In this document: positions 1 through 9,070 of the stretch, one piece after another | Layout of the letters: each line of letters begins with the position of its first letter | Numbering within the stretch: position 1 is the stretch's first letter | Origin: an uncultured Cryomorphaceae bacterium | GTDB taxonomy: Bacteria; Bacteroidota; Bacteroidia; Flavobacteriales; Schleiferiaceae | Assembly: GCA_913043005.1 (NCBI GenBank) | Contig: CAJWKU010000020.1 | Coordinates: 1 to 35,559 of the forward strand | Reading direction: 5' to 3' | Length of the DNA stretch: 35,559 nt | Notes under the pieces: generated by a model | The model's database searches: none | The model's input: the letters and a program-made list of their open reading frames with translations, nothing else | What the model was told of the DNA's origin: nothing | Translations under genes and position numbers: made by a program

Positions 1-75
1 TCTCATGCTGGTGATTCTCATGCTGGTGATTCTCATGCTGGTGATTCTCATGCTGATGATTCTCATGCTGATGAT
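1..75 (+). repeat. In-frame 15-base tandem repeat in actF
   Basis: Five consecutive 15-base units encode Ser-His-Ala-Gly/Asp-Asp. Units 1-3 (1-45) are identical to each other and units 4-5 (46-75) are identical to each other. The two groups differ only by a G-to-A change that turns Gly into Asp. A degenerate sixth unit starts at 76. The array begins at the window edge, so more copies may lie upstream. Because the unit is a multiple of three, copy-number change would keep the frame. Confidence 0.95.
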
Positions 76-1197
76 TCTCACGGAGGTCACGAAGATCATG
101 GGGCGGCAAATCGCCCATGGTCTGCTTTTTTGGTGAATACAATATTCTTCTTAGGTATTGGATTGGGTACGTTATTCTTTTTAGCTATCCAATATGCGGC
201 ACAAGCAGGATGGTCGGCAGGAATTCTGAGGGTAATGGAAGCTGTTTCACTATTTGTTATAGTTCCTATACTTGGCTTACTGTTTTTAGCTATCACTGGT
301 TCCATGCATCAACACCATATTTGGCATTGGATGCAGGAAGGAATAATGGATCCATTGAGTTCTAACTATGATTCTCTGATCGCAGGAAAGGAAGCTTATT
401 TAAATGCTCCATTTTTTATATTGCGTACAATCATATACTTGGTTATATGGGGAGGTGCTGCTTACTTATTCCGAAGAAATAGCCTTCGAGAGGATCGACT
501 GCCCTCAGGTCAGAATTTATTCTTTACTCAAAGAAAATTAGGAGCGGTATTTATAGTATTGTACGCGGTGACATCTTCAACAAGTGCGTGGGATTTTATA
601 ATGTCTATTGATGCGCACTGGTTCTCAACACTTTTTGGATGGTACACTTTCGCTGGAATGTTTGTAACATCATTAACGGTACTGAATTTATTGGTTATTT
701 ATTTGCGAATTGGCGGATATTTGCCATGGGTTAATTCTAATCATCAACATGATTTGGGTAAATTCATGTTTGCTTTTAGTGTTTTTTGGACATATTTATG
801 GTTCTCCCAATACATGCTGATTTGGTACTCTAATATACCGGAAGAAACACCATATTACTTGGCTAGGTTTGGGGAATATAAATTGCTTTTTATAATAATG
901 GTTGTATTGAATTTTATTATGCCTATTTTGGTTTTGATGTCTCGTGACGCAAAGCGTATCGCTGGATTCATCGGACTTGCGGCAGTATTTGTTTTAGCAG
1001 GTCATTGGATGGATCACTATATCATGATTATGCCAGGTTCTGTTGGATATAATTATGGTTTTGGATGGGTTGAGATAGGTGGCTTTTTATTTTACGCAGG
1101 TATCTTTATTTATATCGTCTTACATAATCTTTCTTCTGCCCCCCTTCTGATGAAGAATCACGCTATGATTCATGAAAGCAAACTGTTCCACCAATAA
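1..1197 (+). CDS. actF: Alternative complex III subunit ActF (5' end outside window)
   Basis: This is the membrane subunit F of alternative complex III, which oxidises menaquinol and passes electrons towards the cytochrome oxidase encoded next to it. The reading frame is open from base 1, so the N-terminus, including the expected first membrane helix, lies upstream. About 398 codons are visible. They begin with a His/Asp-rich extramembrane stretch made of five-residue repeats (residues 1-25 of the visible part) and a further His-rich tail to about residue 36. A series of hydrophobic helices follows. The stretch around bases 586-654, with WDFIMSIDAHWFSTLFGWY, and the one around bases 781-845, with FWTYLWFSQYMLIWYSNIPEE, are hallmarks of the family. 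The TTG at 130 is not a real start, because the protein clearly continues upstream. The gene ends 12 bases before coxB, the usual actF-coxB-coxA order in Bacteroidota. Confidence 0.93.
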   Translation, partial: SHAGDSHAGDSHAGDSHADDSHADDSHGGHEDHGAANRPWSAFLVNTIFFLGIGLGTLFFLAIQYAAQAGWSAGILRVMEAVSLFVIVPILGLLFLAITGSMHQHHIWHWMQEGIMDPLSSNYDSLIAGKEAYLNAPFFILRTIIYLVIWGGAAYLFRRNSLREDRLPSGQNLFFTQRKLGAVFIVLYAVTSSTSAWDFIMSIDAHWFSTLFGWYTFAGMFVTSLTVLNLLVIYLRIGGYLPWVNSNHQHDLGKFMFAFSVFWTYLWFSQYMLIWYSNIPEETPYYLARFGEYKLLFIIMVVLNFIMPILVLMSRDAKRIAGFIGLAAVFVLAGHWMDHYIMIMPGSVGYNYGFGWVEIGGFLFYAGIFIYIVLHNLSSAPLLMKNHAMIHESKLFHQ

Positions 1198-1209
1198 TAT
1201 TATATTGAT

Positions 1210-2235
1210 ATGACCGGTCTTCTAATAGCCATTGTGCTATTCCTATTAGTTCTTGCAATTGCGCAAATTATTCGTATCTACGAGCTTGCCACAAAGGCCA
1301 GCAAGCGAGATGAATATGTAGTCACCAATAAAGACAATAATTATCAGGGTAGACTAATGCTCCTCTTTGGATTTGGTCTTTTAGCCTCATTTGTATGGAT
1401 GGTAAATACTTGGAGTCCTTTGTTTCTGCCCAAGCCATCATCTTTGCATGGAGTAGAAATTGACATGTTATGGGATGTTTCAATGGGACTTATTGTTGTT
1501 ACATTCTTTATCGTTCAGCCGATTTTATTCTTTTTTGCATATAAGTATAGAGGTAAAGAAGGGCAAAAAGCTACATATTATGAACATAACAATAAATTAG
1601 AATTTGTATGGACAATAGTTCCAGCGATTGTTCTCGCTGTGTTAATTGTTTACGGTATGACAACTTGGTCAAATGTCTGGAATCCTGATAATGATGAGGA
1701 ACCCATAGTAATTGAATTATATGCTCAGCAATTTAAATGGATCGCAAGATATTCTGGGGATGACAATACTCTGGGCAATGCAAATGTCCGTCTTATTCAG
1801 GGAGTTAATACCGTAGGTGTTGATACGATGGATGTTGCTAGTCAAGATGATATAGTTGTCAGTGAGTTGCATCTTCCTGTTGGCCGGCCTATTAAGTTTT
1901 TGTTTAGATCACAAGATGTGATTCACTCTGCATATATGCCCCATTTTAGAGCCCAAATGAATTGTGTTCCAGGAGCTCAAACTTCATTTCAGTTTACACC
2001 TACAATTACGACCGAAGAGATTCGAACGGATCCCGATGTGATTCAAAAAGTAGAACGAATAAATAAAATCAGATTAGAAGCTGGAAAAGAATTTTACGAA
2101 TATGACTATTTGTTGCTTTGCAACAAGGTATGTGGTTCTGCTCATTATAATATGCAAATGCCCCTAATTGTAGAAACTCAAGCAGAATATGCCCAGTGGT
2201 TGTTGCAACAAAAGACTGTTAAAGAATCAATATAA
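1210..2235 (+). CDS. coxB: Cytochrome c oxidase subunit II (CuA subunit)
   Basis: This subunit carries the CuA centre that takes electrons from cytochrome c or alternative complex III and passes them to subunit I. The canonical membrane hairpin is at residues about 88-111 and 131-152, the second including EFVWTIVPAI. Two extra N-terminal hydrophobic segments (about 3-25 and 48-68) precede it. The cupredoxin domain follows. Its CuA ligands are visible: His239 in DVIHSAYMP, then Cys304, Cys308, His312 and Met315 in CNKVCGSAHYNM. The residue two after the first Cys is Lys306, where canonical CuA sites have Glu supplying a backbone carbonyl, so the ligand set is still complete. There is no C-terminal cytochrome c fusion. 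The gene lies 12 bases after actF and 11 before coxA, so all three are probably co-transcribed. Confidence 0.95.
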   Translation: MTGLLIAIVLFLLVLAIAQIIRIYELATKASKRDEYVVTNKDNNYQGRLMLLFGFGLLASFVWMVNTWSPLFLPKPSSLHGVEIDMLWDVSMGLIVVTFFIVQPILFFFAYKYRGKEGQKATYYEHNNKLEFVWTIVPAIVLAVLIVYGMTTWSNVWNPDNDEEPIVIELYAQQFKWIARYSGDDNTLGNANVRLIQGVNTVGVDTMDVASQDDIVVSELHLPVGRPIKFLFRSQDVIHSAYMPHFRAQMNCVPGAQTSFQFTPTITTEEIRTDPDVIQKVERINKIRLEAGKEFYEYDYLLLCNKVCGSAHYNMQMPLIVETQAEYAQWLLQQKTVKESI

Positions 2236-2246
2236 ATCGTTGAGCT

Positions 2247-4034
2247 ATGGCGAAAAAAATAAATGAAGAGGTCATTTCTAATGATGATCACGAACATCAT
2301 GTAGAGAACTTTTGGACAAAGTATGTGTTCTCGATGGACCATAAAATGATTGGGAAGCAATTCCTGGTTACTGGAATGCTGATGGGAGTATTGGGAGTCT
2401 TCATGTCAATGCTATTTAGATTGCAATTAGCATGGCCAAATGAAAAGTTTGTAATTCTTGAGTCGATTCTCGGAAAATGGGCACCTGAAGGTCAAATGGA
2501 TCCAAATATTTATTTGGCCTTAGTTACAATTCATGGAACAATAATGGTATTTTTTGTACTGACAGCAGGTTTATCTGGAACATTTTCAAATCTTTTGATC
2601 CCGTTGCAAATTGGAGCTAGGGATATGGCGTCGGGATTTTTAAATATGTTATCCTATTGGTTTTTTGCTGCATCTTCAGTTGTAATGGTAGTCTCACTTT
2701 TTGTTGAAACGGGACCGGCATCTGGTGGTTGGACAGTTTATCCTCCCTTAAGTGCTTTGCCACAGGCTATGCCCGGTTCTGGTGCTGGTATGACACTTTG
2801 GTTAGTTTCTATGACATTATTTATTGCAGGATCATTATTAGGGTCTCTGAACTACATCGTGACGATTATTAATTTGAGAACAAAGGGGATGAGTATGGAT
2901 AGACTTCCTTTGACTATTTGGGCGTTTTTTGTTACAGCAATCCTTGGTGTTCTCTCTTTTCCCGTTCTATTGAGCGCAGCTCTTCTTCTAATGTTTGATA
3001 GATTGCTGGGCACAAGCTTTTATTTGTCGGATATAATGGTTGCCGGAGAGCTTCTCCATAATGAAGGTGGTAGCCCAGTGCTTTATGAGCACTTATTTTG
3101 GTTCTTAGGGCACCCTGAGGTTTATATTATTCTTTTACCTGCTTTGGGAATAACATCAGAAGTTATTGCCACTAATTCTCGAAAGCCAATATTTGGTTAT
3201 CGTGCAATGATTGGTTCAATATTGGCAATAGCTTTTCTATCTTTTATCGTTTGGGGCCATCACATGTTTATTACAGGTATGAATCCGTTCTTAGGATCAG
3301 TATTTACATTTACTACTCTGCTAATTGCTATTCCTTCTGCAGTTAAGGCGTTTAATTATATTACTACTTTGTGGAAAGGAAATATCCAATTCACACCTGC
3401 AATGTTATTCTCAATTGGCTTAGTTAGTACTTTCGTCGCTGGTGGATTAACAGGTATTATTTTAGGAGATTCTGCATTAGATATTAACGTTCATGATACA
3501 TATTTTGTCGTCGCTCATTTTCACATTGTAATGGGTCTTTCTGCGATCTTTGGAATGTTTGCTGGAGTATACCATTGGTTTCCTAAAATGTATAGAAGAA
3601 TGATGAATAAGACTATGGGCTATTTCCATTTTTGGTTAACCTTTATTTCTGCTTATGGAGTCTTTTTCCCCATGCATTTTACTGGTCTTGCTGGTCTACC
3701 TAGAAGGTATTACAGTAATGCTGAGTTTCCAATGTTTGACGAATTGCAAGACATAAATGTTATTATCACAATGTTTGCCATTTTTGGTGGTATTGCTCAG
3801 TTAATATTCCTATTCAATTTCTTTTATTCTATGTGGAGAGGTCCCGTTGCTCCAAAAAATCCGTGGCGTTCAAATACTCTAGAGTGGACAACAGAAGTGG
3901 AGCATATTCACGGTAATTGGGAGGGAGAAATTCCGACAGTTCATCGTTGGCCATATGATTATAGCAAGCCAGGACATGATGATGATTTTGTCCCGCAGTC
4001 TATCCCTAGATTAAAAAATGAACCTGGACATTAA
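2247..4034 (+). CDS. coxA: Cytochrome c oxidase subunit I
   Basis: This is the catalytic subunit of a haem-copper oxidase, which reduces O2 to water and pumps protons. It has 595 residues and about twelve membrane helices. Visible key residues are the low-spin haem ligand His96 (IHGTIMVF), the GHPEVY motif with His289, Glu290 and Tyr293, the CuB histidines His338-His339 (WGHHMF), and the haem ligands in HFH at 424-426. Glu290 in HPEV, Asp126 (ARDMASGF) and Lys367 (SAVKAFNY) match the D- and K-channel residues of the A1 class. The start gives a cytoplasmic, acidic and His-containing N-terminus. The gene is last in the actF-coxB-coxA run and is followed at once by a strong terminator. The subunit III and IV genes are 20 kb downstream. 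Confidence 0.97.
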   Translation: MAKKINEEVISNDDHEHHVENFWTKYVFSMDHKMIGKQFLVTGMLMGVLGVFMSMLFRLQLAWPNEKFVILESILGKWAPEGQMDPNIYLALVTIHGTIMVFFVLTAGLSGTFSNLLIPLQIGARDMASGFLNMLSYWFFAASSVVMVVSLFVETGPASGGWTVYPPLSALPQAMPGSGAGMTLWLVSMTLFIAGSLLGSLNYIVTIINLRTKGMSMDRLPLTIWAFFVTAILGVLSFPVLLSAALLLMFDRLLGTSFYLSDIMVAGELLHNEGGSPVLYEHLFWFLGHPEVYIILLPALGITSEVIATNSRKPIFGYRAMIGSILAIAFLSFIVWGHHMFITGMNPFLGSVFTFTTLLIAIPSAVKAFNYITTLWKGNIQFTPAMLFSIGLVSTFVAGGLTGIILGDSALDINVHDTYFVVAHFHIVMGLSAIFGMFAGVYHWFPKMYRRMMNKTMGYFHFWLTFISAYGVFFPMHFTGLAGLPRRYYSNAEFPMFDELQDINVIITMFAIFGGIAQLIFLFNFFYSMWRGPVAPKNPWRSNTLEWTTEVEHIHGNWEGEIPTVHRWPYDYSKPGHDDDFVPQSIPRLKNEPGH

Positions 4035-4055
4035 TTATTGTTGAAAGAGTTTTTT

Positions 4056-4087
4056 AAGGGCCACCAAATCGGTGGCCCTTTCCTTTT
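4056..4087 (+). terminator. Intrinsic terminator after coxA
   Basis: A perfect 10-base inverted repeat (AAGGGCCACC at 4056-4065, GGTGGCCCTT at 4071-4080) with a 5-base loop is followed by a T-rich run (4081-4087). A T-run at 4050-4055 also precedes it, so it could end transcription from either strand. It begins 22 bases after the coxA stop codon. Confidence 0.9.
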
Positions 4088-4094
4088 AAATTTG
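4087..4094 (+). promoter_or_regulatory. Candidate -7 element for ruvB
   Basis: TAAATTTG matches the Bacteroidota -7 consensus TAnnTTTG. It lies between the coxA terminator and the ruvB ATG at 4100. I see no matching -33 TTTG, because that position falls inside the terminator stem. The element ends only 5 bases before the ATG, so any transcript from it would have almost no leader. Confidence 0.4.
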
Positions 4095-4099
4095 TCTTA

Positions 4100-5122
4100 A
4101 TGGTACGTTTTGAAGAAGAAGGATTATCACCTAAAGATGAAGAAGCTGAACAACGCCTGAGACCTGCTAGATTTGATGATTTTGCCGGACAAGAGAAGGC
4201 TTTGGAAAATTTAAAAATATTTGTTCAAGCCGCTCGAGAACGAGGAGAAGCCATGGATCATGTTTTACTGCATGGCCCTCCGGGTTTGGGAAAAACTACT
4301 TTAGCGCATATCCTAGCGAATGAACTGAATTCGAATCTACGCTTGACATCTGGTCCTGTTTTAGATAAGCCAGGGGATTTAGCTGGATTATTAACAAGCT
4401 TGGAGGAGAATGATGTTTTATTCATTGATGAGATACATCGCTTAAGCCCTGTAATAGAGGAATACCTTTATTCAGCAATGGAAGATTTTTCAATTGATAT
4501 TATGATTGAGAGTGGTCCTTCTGCTCGCTCAGTACAGATCGGTTTAAAGCCATTTACTCTAGTTGGTGCAACAACCCGCTCTGGAATGTTGACTGCTCCT
4601 TTAAGATCTCGTTTTGGAATTTCAACAAGGTTAGAGTACTATAAAGTTGAGTTACTGAGTACTATTGTTGAGCGCTCATCAGGAATTCTAAATATTAAAA
4701 CAGAGCAAGATGCCGCAATCGAAGTTGCTCGAAGAAGTCGAGGTACTCCGCGTATTGCAAATTCATTGCTCAGAAGATTAAGGGACTTTGCGCAGGTAAA
4801 AGGGAAAGGAGTAATTGACCTTACTATTGCTCGATACGGTATGGATGCGCTGGACGTGGATGAGCATGGCCTTGATGATATGGATAATAAGATTTTGACT
4901 GCTCTCATTGATAAATTTAAAGGAGGCCCTGTAGGTTTAACCACTTTAGCCACAGCAGTTTCTGAACAATCAGAGACTTTAGAAGAAGTATATGAGCCAT
5001 ATTTAATCCAAGAAGGTTATCTCGCTAGGACTCCTCGAGGTAGAATAGCTATGGATTTATCTTATGAGCACTTAGGAAAAAAAACACCAAATCAAAAGGG
5101 TCTTTTTGATTTAGAAAAATGA
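4100..5122 (+). CDS. ruvB: Holliday junction branch migration ATPase RuvB
   Basis: RuvB is the hexameric AAA+ motor that, with RuvA, drives branch migration of Holliday junctions during recombination and repair. Its 340 residues are the usual family length. Walker A is GPPGLGKTT at 59-67, Walker B is DEIH at 110-113, and the sensor/arginine-finger stretch GATTR...LRSRFGI spans 156-174. A winged-helix C-terminal domain follows, with [10 protein letters not shown] and YLARTPRGR. The ATG at 4100 sits 13 bases after the coxA terminator. The gene overlaps queG by 4 bases (ATGA). Its partner ruvA is 7 kb away beside sprA, so the two subunits are not co-transcribed here. Confidence 0.97.
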   Translation: MVRFEEEGLSPKDEEAEQRLRPARFDDFAGQEKALENLKIFVQAARERGEAMDHVLLHGPPGLGKTTLAHILANELNSNLRLTSGPVLDKPGDLAGLLTSLEENDVLFIDEIHRLSPVIEEYLYSAMEDFSIDIMIESGPSARSVQIGLKPFTLVGATTRSGMLTAPLRSRFGISTRLEYYKVELLSTIVERSSGILNIKTEQDAAIEVARRSRGTPRIANSLLRRLRDFAQVKGKGVIDLTIARYGMDALDVDEHGLDDMDNKILTALIDKFKGGPVGLTTLATAVSEQSETLEEVYEPYLIQEGYLARTPRGRIAMDLSYEHLGKKTPNQKGLFDLEK

Positions 5123-6057
5123 GTGCCAAGAAATTTTTGCAGCAAGAGGCAAATAGGTTAGGCTTTTTGTCATGCCGGGTCGCAAAAGCTGAATTCCTTA
5201 AAGATGAAGCTCCACGCTTGGAAGAATGGTTAAAGCACGGTTACCACGGTTCTATGGCTTACATGGAAAATCATTTTGATAAGCGTTTAGATCCAAGAAA
5301 ACTGGTTCCTGGCGCTCGTTCTGTAATAAGTCTGGCCTATAATTATTATCCAGAAAAGGATATCAGAAAGACTGACAATTCACTCCCTAAAATCGCGAAA
5401 TATGCATATGGAGAGGATTATCACATTGTAATAAAAGAGAAATTATTTGAATTACTGGATTCGCTTCGTTCGAATTTTGGCAATGTAGAAGGAAGGTGTT
5501 TTGTTGATTCAGCTCCAGTAATGGAGCGATCCTGGGCTGAAAAAAGTGGAATAGGTTGGATAGGCAAGAATAGCTTATTACTCAGAAAATATGAAGGGAG
5601 TTTTTTCTTTCTTGCAGAATTAATAATTGATATGGATCTGCCAGAAGATAATTTCGAGAATGATCATTGCGGGTCTTGTACAAAATGTATAGATGCATGC
5701 CCTACTGATGCTATTGTTCAACCTGAAGTGATTGATAGTAATCGCTGTATAAGCCATATGACAATTGAACTCCATGGGGCTTTGCCTTCTGATTTTAAGG
5801 AGTCAATCTCACCTTGGGTTTTTGGATGTGATATTTGTCAAGATGTTTGCCCTTGGAATCGTCATTCAAAGCCTCATAATGAAGATCGTTTTAATGCTGG
5901 AGTTTGGAAAGATTGGAATGAGAATGACTGGAAAGAAATTACTGAGGAAACCTTTGGACGTGTTTTTAAGAAAAGTGCGATTAAACGAACCGGTTTTCAA
6001 GGGTTAAAACGTAATCTAGCTTTGGGAGTAATATCCTCTAAGGATATACCAAAGTAG
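5119..6057 (+). CDS. queG: Epoxyqueuosine reductase QueG
   Basis: QueG is the cobalamin- and iron-sulfur-dependent cytoplasmic enzyme that reduces epoxyqueuosine to queuosine at position 34 of tRNA, the last step of queuosine synthesis. It has 312 residues. The conserved acid is Asp130 in VDSAPVMER. Two 4Fe-4S clusters are supplied by [12 protein letters not shown] (Cys184, 187, 190, 194) plus Cys210 and CDICQDVCP (Cys237, 240, 244), eight cysteines in all. It starts inside the ruvB stop codon (ATGA overlap), which suggests coupled translation. Its last 20 bases overlap, tail to tail, the end of the minus-strand Omp28-like gene. Confidence 0.95.
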   Translation: MSAKKFLQQEANRLGFLSCRVAKAEFLKDEAPRLEEWLKHGYHGSMAYMENHFDKRLDPRKLVPGARSVISLAYNYYPEKDIRKTDNSLPKIAKYAYGEDYHIVIKEKLFELLDSLRSNFGNVEGRCFVDSAPVMERSWAEKSGIGWIGKNSLLLRKYEGSFFFLAELIIDMDLPEDNFENDHCGSCTKCIDACPTDAIVQPEVIDSNRCISHMTIELHGALPSDFKESISPWVFGCDICQDVCPWNRHSKPHNEDRFNAGVWKDWNENDWKEITEETFGRVFKKSAIKRTGFQGLKRNLALGVISSKDIPK

Positions 6058-6901
6058 ACCCTGGTTGAATAACTTTATAATTTGATTTATCATATAATAG
6101 TATCACCCACTCACATTCTTTAGCATTCAATAGGGGGTCAAGATTAGACGTGATACTCCCATTAAATATTTGGCCTACTTCCCCACCATTTTGAGAGATT
6201 AAATTACCCAATGGTCCCAATGGGGCATTACGAAAAACATTTTTGTGAATATATGTTTCATTTCTTGCGTTATTCGGCATCAATTGAGGCGCAATTATTT
6301 CAGACTCTTTGATATAGACTGCGATCCAAAGAGGATTTGTTTGATTTGAACTTAGCTCTACTGAATAATTTAACACAGCTGTTCTACTCAAACTATCATA
6401 TTCAGCATTTAAAGAAAATAATGCTTCTGGAGACTTGGCTAGCTCTAAAAATGTTAAAGCAGACCATGCCGAGTAGGTCTTTTGATGCGAATTGGGATAA
6501 TCCAATCTTTGAACAAGCCCCATGGGAAGGGCGAAAATCCCAAAATGCGTCGCTATATCATCACCTTCCTGAGTTGTAAAATCAATCGGATAATCATTAT
6601 TAGTTCCAGTAAAATTTGAGGGGCCTGCATGAATAGCCAATGGAACTATTTTAGATCCAAATAGACTATCCAATTCTCGTATTGCTTTTGATGCTTTCGG
6701 GCAATTTTTACATCTATGCCCAGTAAAATCCTCAACTATGACTGCTCTTTCTGTTTGAACCAGAGTGTCACCAATAATTGTAGAAGATGTATCTATAGGT
6801 ATAAAGGTATTGTCTTTAAAAGGTTCATCTATAACATCACAACTATTAAAGAATAAATAGCTAGAAAATATAAACAGTATAAAATATTTTAAGTAATGCA
6901 T
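6038..6901 (-). CDS. Omp28-like thioredoxin-fold lipoprotein
   Basis: This is a predicted outer-membrane lipoprotein of the Omp28 type. The frame is open upstream to 6973, but the ATG at 6901 is preferred because it gives a proper lipoprotein signal ([21 protein letters not shown], modified Cys21) and overlaps the upstream stop by one base (TAATG). The mature part has a thioredoxin-like region starting with [17 protein letters not shown], whose Cys64-Lys-Asn-Cys67 resembles a redox motif, and a later FALPMG that may be the cis-proline loop. The C-terminal half looks like beta-sandwich and ends in a domain typical of Omp28 proteins. Total length is 287 residues. It is the last gene of the tlpA-DUF6029-Omp28 run. 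The exact biochemical role of Omp28 proteins is not settled, so a thiol-transfer role is inference. Confidence 0.82.
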   Translation of the reverse strand: MHYLKYFILFIFSSYLFFNSCDVIDEPFKDNTFIPIDTSSTIIGDTLVQTERAVIVEDFTGHRCKNCPKASKAIRELDSLFGSKIVPLAIHAGPSNFTGTNNDYPIDFTTQEGDDIATHFGIFALPMGLVQRLDYPNSHQKTYSAWSALTFLELAKSPEALFSLNAEYDSLSRTAVLNYSVELSSNQTNPLWIAVYIKESEIIAPQLMPNNARNETYIHKNVFRNAPLGPLGNLISQNGGEVGQIFNGSITSNLDPLLNAKECEWVILLYDKSNYKVIQPGSTLVYP

Positions 6902-8568
6902 TATAAACTTGTTGTTAAAGAGATACTCAAACCATTTGAAGGGGGCACAACCCGACAAACTCCTCCGACACAAAATACTCCTTGCTGTTGTCTTCCATAT
7001 CCCACTTGAACCCTAGTTGGTCCGTTAAAGTGTATAAGTGAGACTATGGGGTAATGAATACGTCGGCTTGGTGTTGGGTGACCGTAATTATAAATATCTT
7101 GAACAGCTAAAGTCAAGTCATGATTAATTGTCCATTCGATTAAAGCCATGGCCATATCTCCTCTAAATCCATCTGCGATAGACCATTGTAGTTCATTTCG
7201 AATTGTCTGCCCATTGGAAAGTTTAAATTGATTTTCCAAAACAATAGCATTTATAGTTATAACGGAATCCATACCTGGGTTTTCTAAAAGGGTGATATCA
7301 CCCACTCCATCATTCAAAACCGTTTTGTTATATTTTAAACGAAAGAAACTGATTTGACTTTTATGTTTTTTTGAAAACTTATGTGAAATGGAGCCATTTA
7401 AATCTCTAAAATAAATTGTAGGTCCAAATTTAAAATATTCAGATATGTATCCCTGAGTTCCTTTTTGACCTCGAGTTCCATCTGCTAAAACACTTTTATC
7501 AATACTGTTTGATAATGCTGAGTTTATACTCAATTTAGTTCCATATTTCCCTCCTAGTGGGCTCCCTCTGGGAACCATATAATTTATTTCAAATTGGCCG
7601 CCAATTTCTCCATTAATTTGAGTTGCATAGGGATAGAGGGCAACAAGAGCATAAGTGTGAGGTTCAGAAGTTGGAGGTAAGAAGTTTATAAAAAGATCAA
7701 ATTGTTGCCCATTGCGATCGGAGCGGAAACTCATGTTATCAATTCGTTTAATTGAGGCTAAAATCCCCAACCCTTTTTTACTATAACTTATTGTACTTAC
7801 TAAACCATTTCCCGGTCTATAGATATAACCATTATCATAACTGGGGTCATTTATTTTATAAGCCCATTCTGTGCCCCAGTTAACTCCTTTAAAATTTAAA
7901 TTTGTTCTAAAAGCAAAGGCTCCAACATTTTGGGGTAAATTCAAAATTGGATCAAAACCTCTTTGAAATTTACTTACAAAACTTGCCCCGGTGCTAAAGA
8001 AAACACCTTTCTTTCCTAAAGCTGGTATTAATTCGTTGGCGGACCATTCAATGTCTGCACCTCTAACCACACCTTCACTTTTTGTAAAATATTTTCTCTG
8101 TCGTCCAAGAACACCTTTAATTTTTATTCCGCCATTTAGTTTTGTTATAATCCTAAACCCGTCCATTGCATTATCTAAACCAAGTCCACGTTCCTCGTAT
8201 GATCGAAAAATAAGTCCAGACCCAAACTGCTCATAAAAGTTCCCTACTGTAATATCCCAATTCTCTTTTCTGACTCGCGCGTAGCGATAAGTAATTCCTT
8301 CACCTCTATACCCCGTAGGAAAACCAAGCATGACATTTTGATAATTTTCGTATCGCATTCCTGCTTGAAAGTCTCCATCGGTGTAGGTAAAAAGTGCAAA
8401 CCCTTGACCCAGTAATCTTTCATTAGGAAAGTACTCTCCGCTGGGATCAAGAATTTCGTCTCTAAGGTACCATTGGGCATCAGATTGAATGATCGCACGA
8501 ATTTTCTGCTGCTGAGCAACTCCAATAAAAGGAATACAGAGAGTAAAGATGAATAGAATTAATCTCAT
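6901..8568 (-). CDS. DUF6029-type outer-membrane beta-barrel protein
   Basis: This 555-residue protein has a signal peptide (MRLILFIFTLCIPFIGVAQQ) and then continuous amphipathic beta-strand pattern with many aromatic residues, as in outer-membrane barrels. The N-terminal part, with FALFTYTDGDFQAGMRYENYQ and NFYEQFGSGLIFRSYEERGLG, is the pattern I associate with the Bacteroidota DUF6029 family, recalled from memory. It ends in strand-like SLSISLTTSL, consistent with a barrel C-terminus. No catalytic motif is visible, and the function is unknown. It overlaps the tlpA-like stop by 4 bases (ATGA) and the lipoprotein start by 1 base, so the three genes are almost certainly made from one mRNA. A barrel between a periplasmic thioredoxin and an Omp28-like lipoprotein suggests a joint envelope role. 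Confidence 0.78.
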   Translation of the reverse strand: MRLILFIFTLCIPFIGVAQQQKIRAIIQSDAQWYLRDEILDPSGEYFPNERLLGQGFALFTYTDGDFQAGMRYENYQNVMLGFPTGYRGEGITYRYARVRKENWDITVGNFYEQFGSGLIFRSYEERGLGLDNAMDGFRIITKLNGGIKIKGVLGRQRKYFTKSEGVVRGADIEWSANELIPALGKKGVFFSTGASFVSKFQRGFDPILNLPQNVGAFAFRTNLNFKGVNWGTEWAYKINDPSYDNGYIYRPGNGLVSTISYSKKGLGILASIKRIDNMSFRSDRNGQQFDLFINFLPPTSEPHTYALVALYPYATQINGEIGGQFEINYMVPRGSPLGGKYGTKLSINSALSNSIDKSVLADGTRGQKGTQGYISEYFKFGPTIYFRDLNGSISHKFSKKHKSQISFFRLKYNKTVLNDGVGDITLLENPGMDSVITINAIVLENQFKLSNGQTIRNELQWSIADGFRGDMAMALIEWTINHDLTLAVQDIYNYGHPTPSRRIHYPIVSLIHFNGPTRVQVGYGRQQQGVFCVGGVCRVVPPSNGLSISLTTSL

Positions 8569-9068
8569 TTACTTTTTTCACCAAGCTTTTTTTGATACAT
8601 AGATATCACTTTTTTTGCTAGCTCTTCCTCTTCTCCTGGGATGTATTTGTTGGCTTGCCAAACTACAGAACCCTTATCATCAATTAGGAATGTATGGGGA
8701 ATATTATTTACACCCATTGCTCTTCTGAAATTACTATTGGGATCTAAATAAACTTCGTAATCCCATGCTTCGCCTGCTACAAAGGGAGCCACTCTGCTCA
8801 TTGTGCGAGAATCATCGATGGAAATTGCCAGAACCTTGAGACCTGTGTATTCAAGGTCAATAAAATAATCATGAAATGCATTGAGTTCGTTGATGCATGG
8901 TTTGCACCATGTTGCCCAAAAGCTAATTATTAAAGGGCTTCCTGGATTCTTTAGTTCTGCGGCATCTATAATTTGACCTTGCAGATTAACTAATTCTGCA
9001 TTGGGTAAATTTTGAGAAAATCCATAGTTCCATGTAAGAATGGAAAAGAATAATATTAAATACTTCAT
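8565..9068 (-). CDS. TlpA/ResA-like periplasmic thioredoxin
   Basis: This is a 167-residue thioredoxin-fold protein of the TlpA/AhpC-TSA-like type, predicted periplasmic. A signal peptide (MKYLILFFSILTWNYGFSQ) is followed by the redox motif WATWCKPC with Cys55 and Cys58, and by NNIPHTFLID with the cis-proline. Relatives act as thiol-disulfide reductants or oxidants in the envelope, for example in cytochrome c maturation or in keeping secreted thiols reduced. The substrate here cannot be read from sequence. The start codon lies 7 bases after a strong hairpin, and no -7-type promoter fits in that space. It therefore probably depends on read-through from the upstream T9SS gene or on the hairpin being leaky. 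It overlaps the DUF6029 gene by 4 bases. Confidence 0.9.
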   Translation of the reverse strand: MKYLILFFSILTWNYGFSQNLPNAELVNLQGQIIDAAELKNPGSPLIISFWATWCKPCINELNAFHDYFIDLEYTGLKVLAISIDDSRTMSRVAPFVAGEAWDYEVYLDPNSNFRRAMGVNNIPHTFLIDDKGSVVWQANKYIPGEEEELAKKVISMYQKKLGEKSK

Positions 9069-9070
9069 AT

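Noticed and set aside
1-90. Short direct repeats that could suggest a CRISPR array or non-coding repeat
   Set aside because: The units are contiguous without spacers and stay in frame with the ActF protein, so they are a coding tandem repeat.
6902-6973. Longer N-terminus for the Omp28-like gene starting at 6973
   Set aside because: It overlaps the end of the DUF6029 gene by 73 bases and lacks a signal peptide. The ATG at 6901 gives a proper lipoprotein signal and a TAATG junction.
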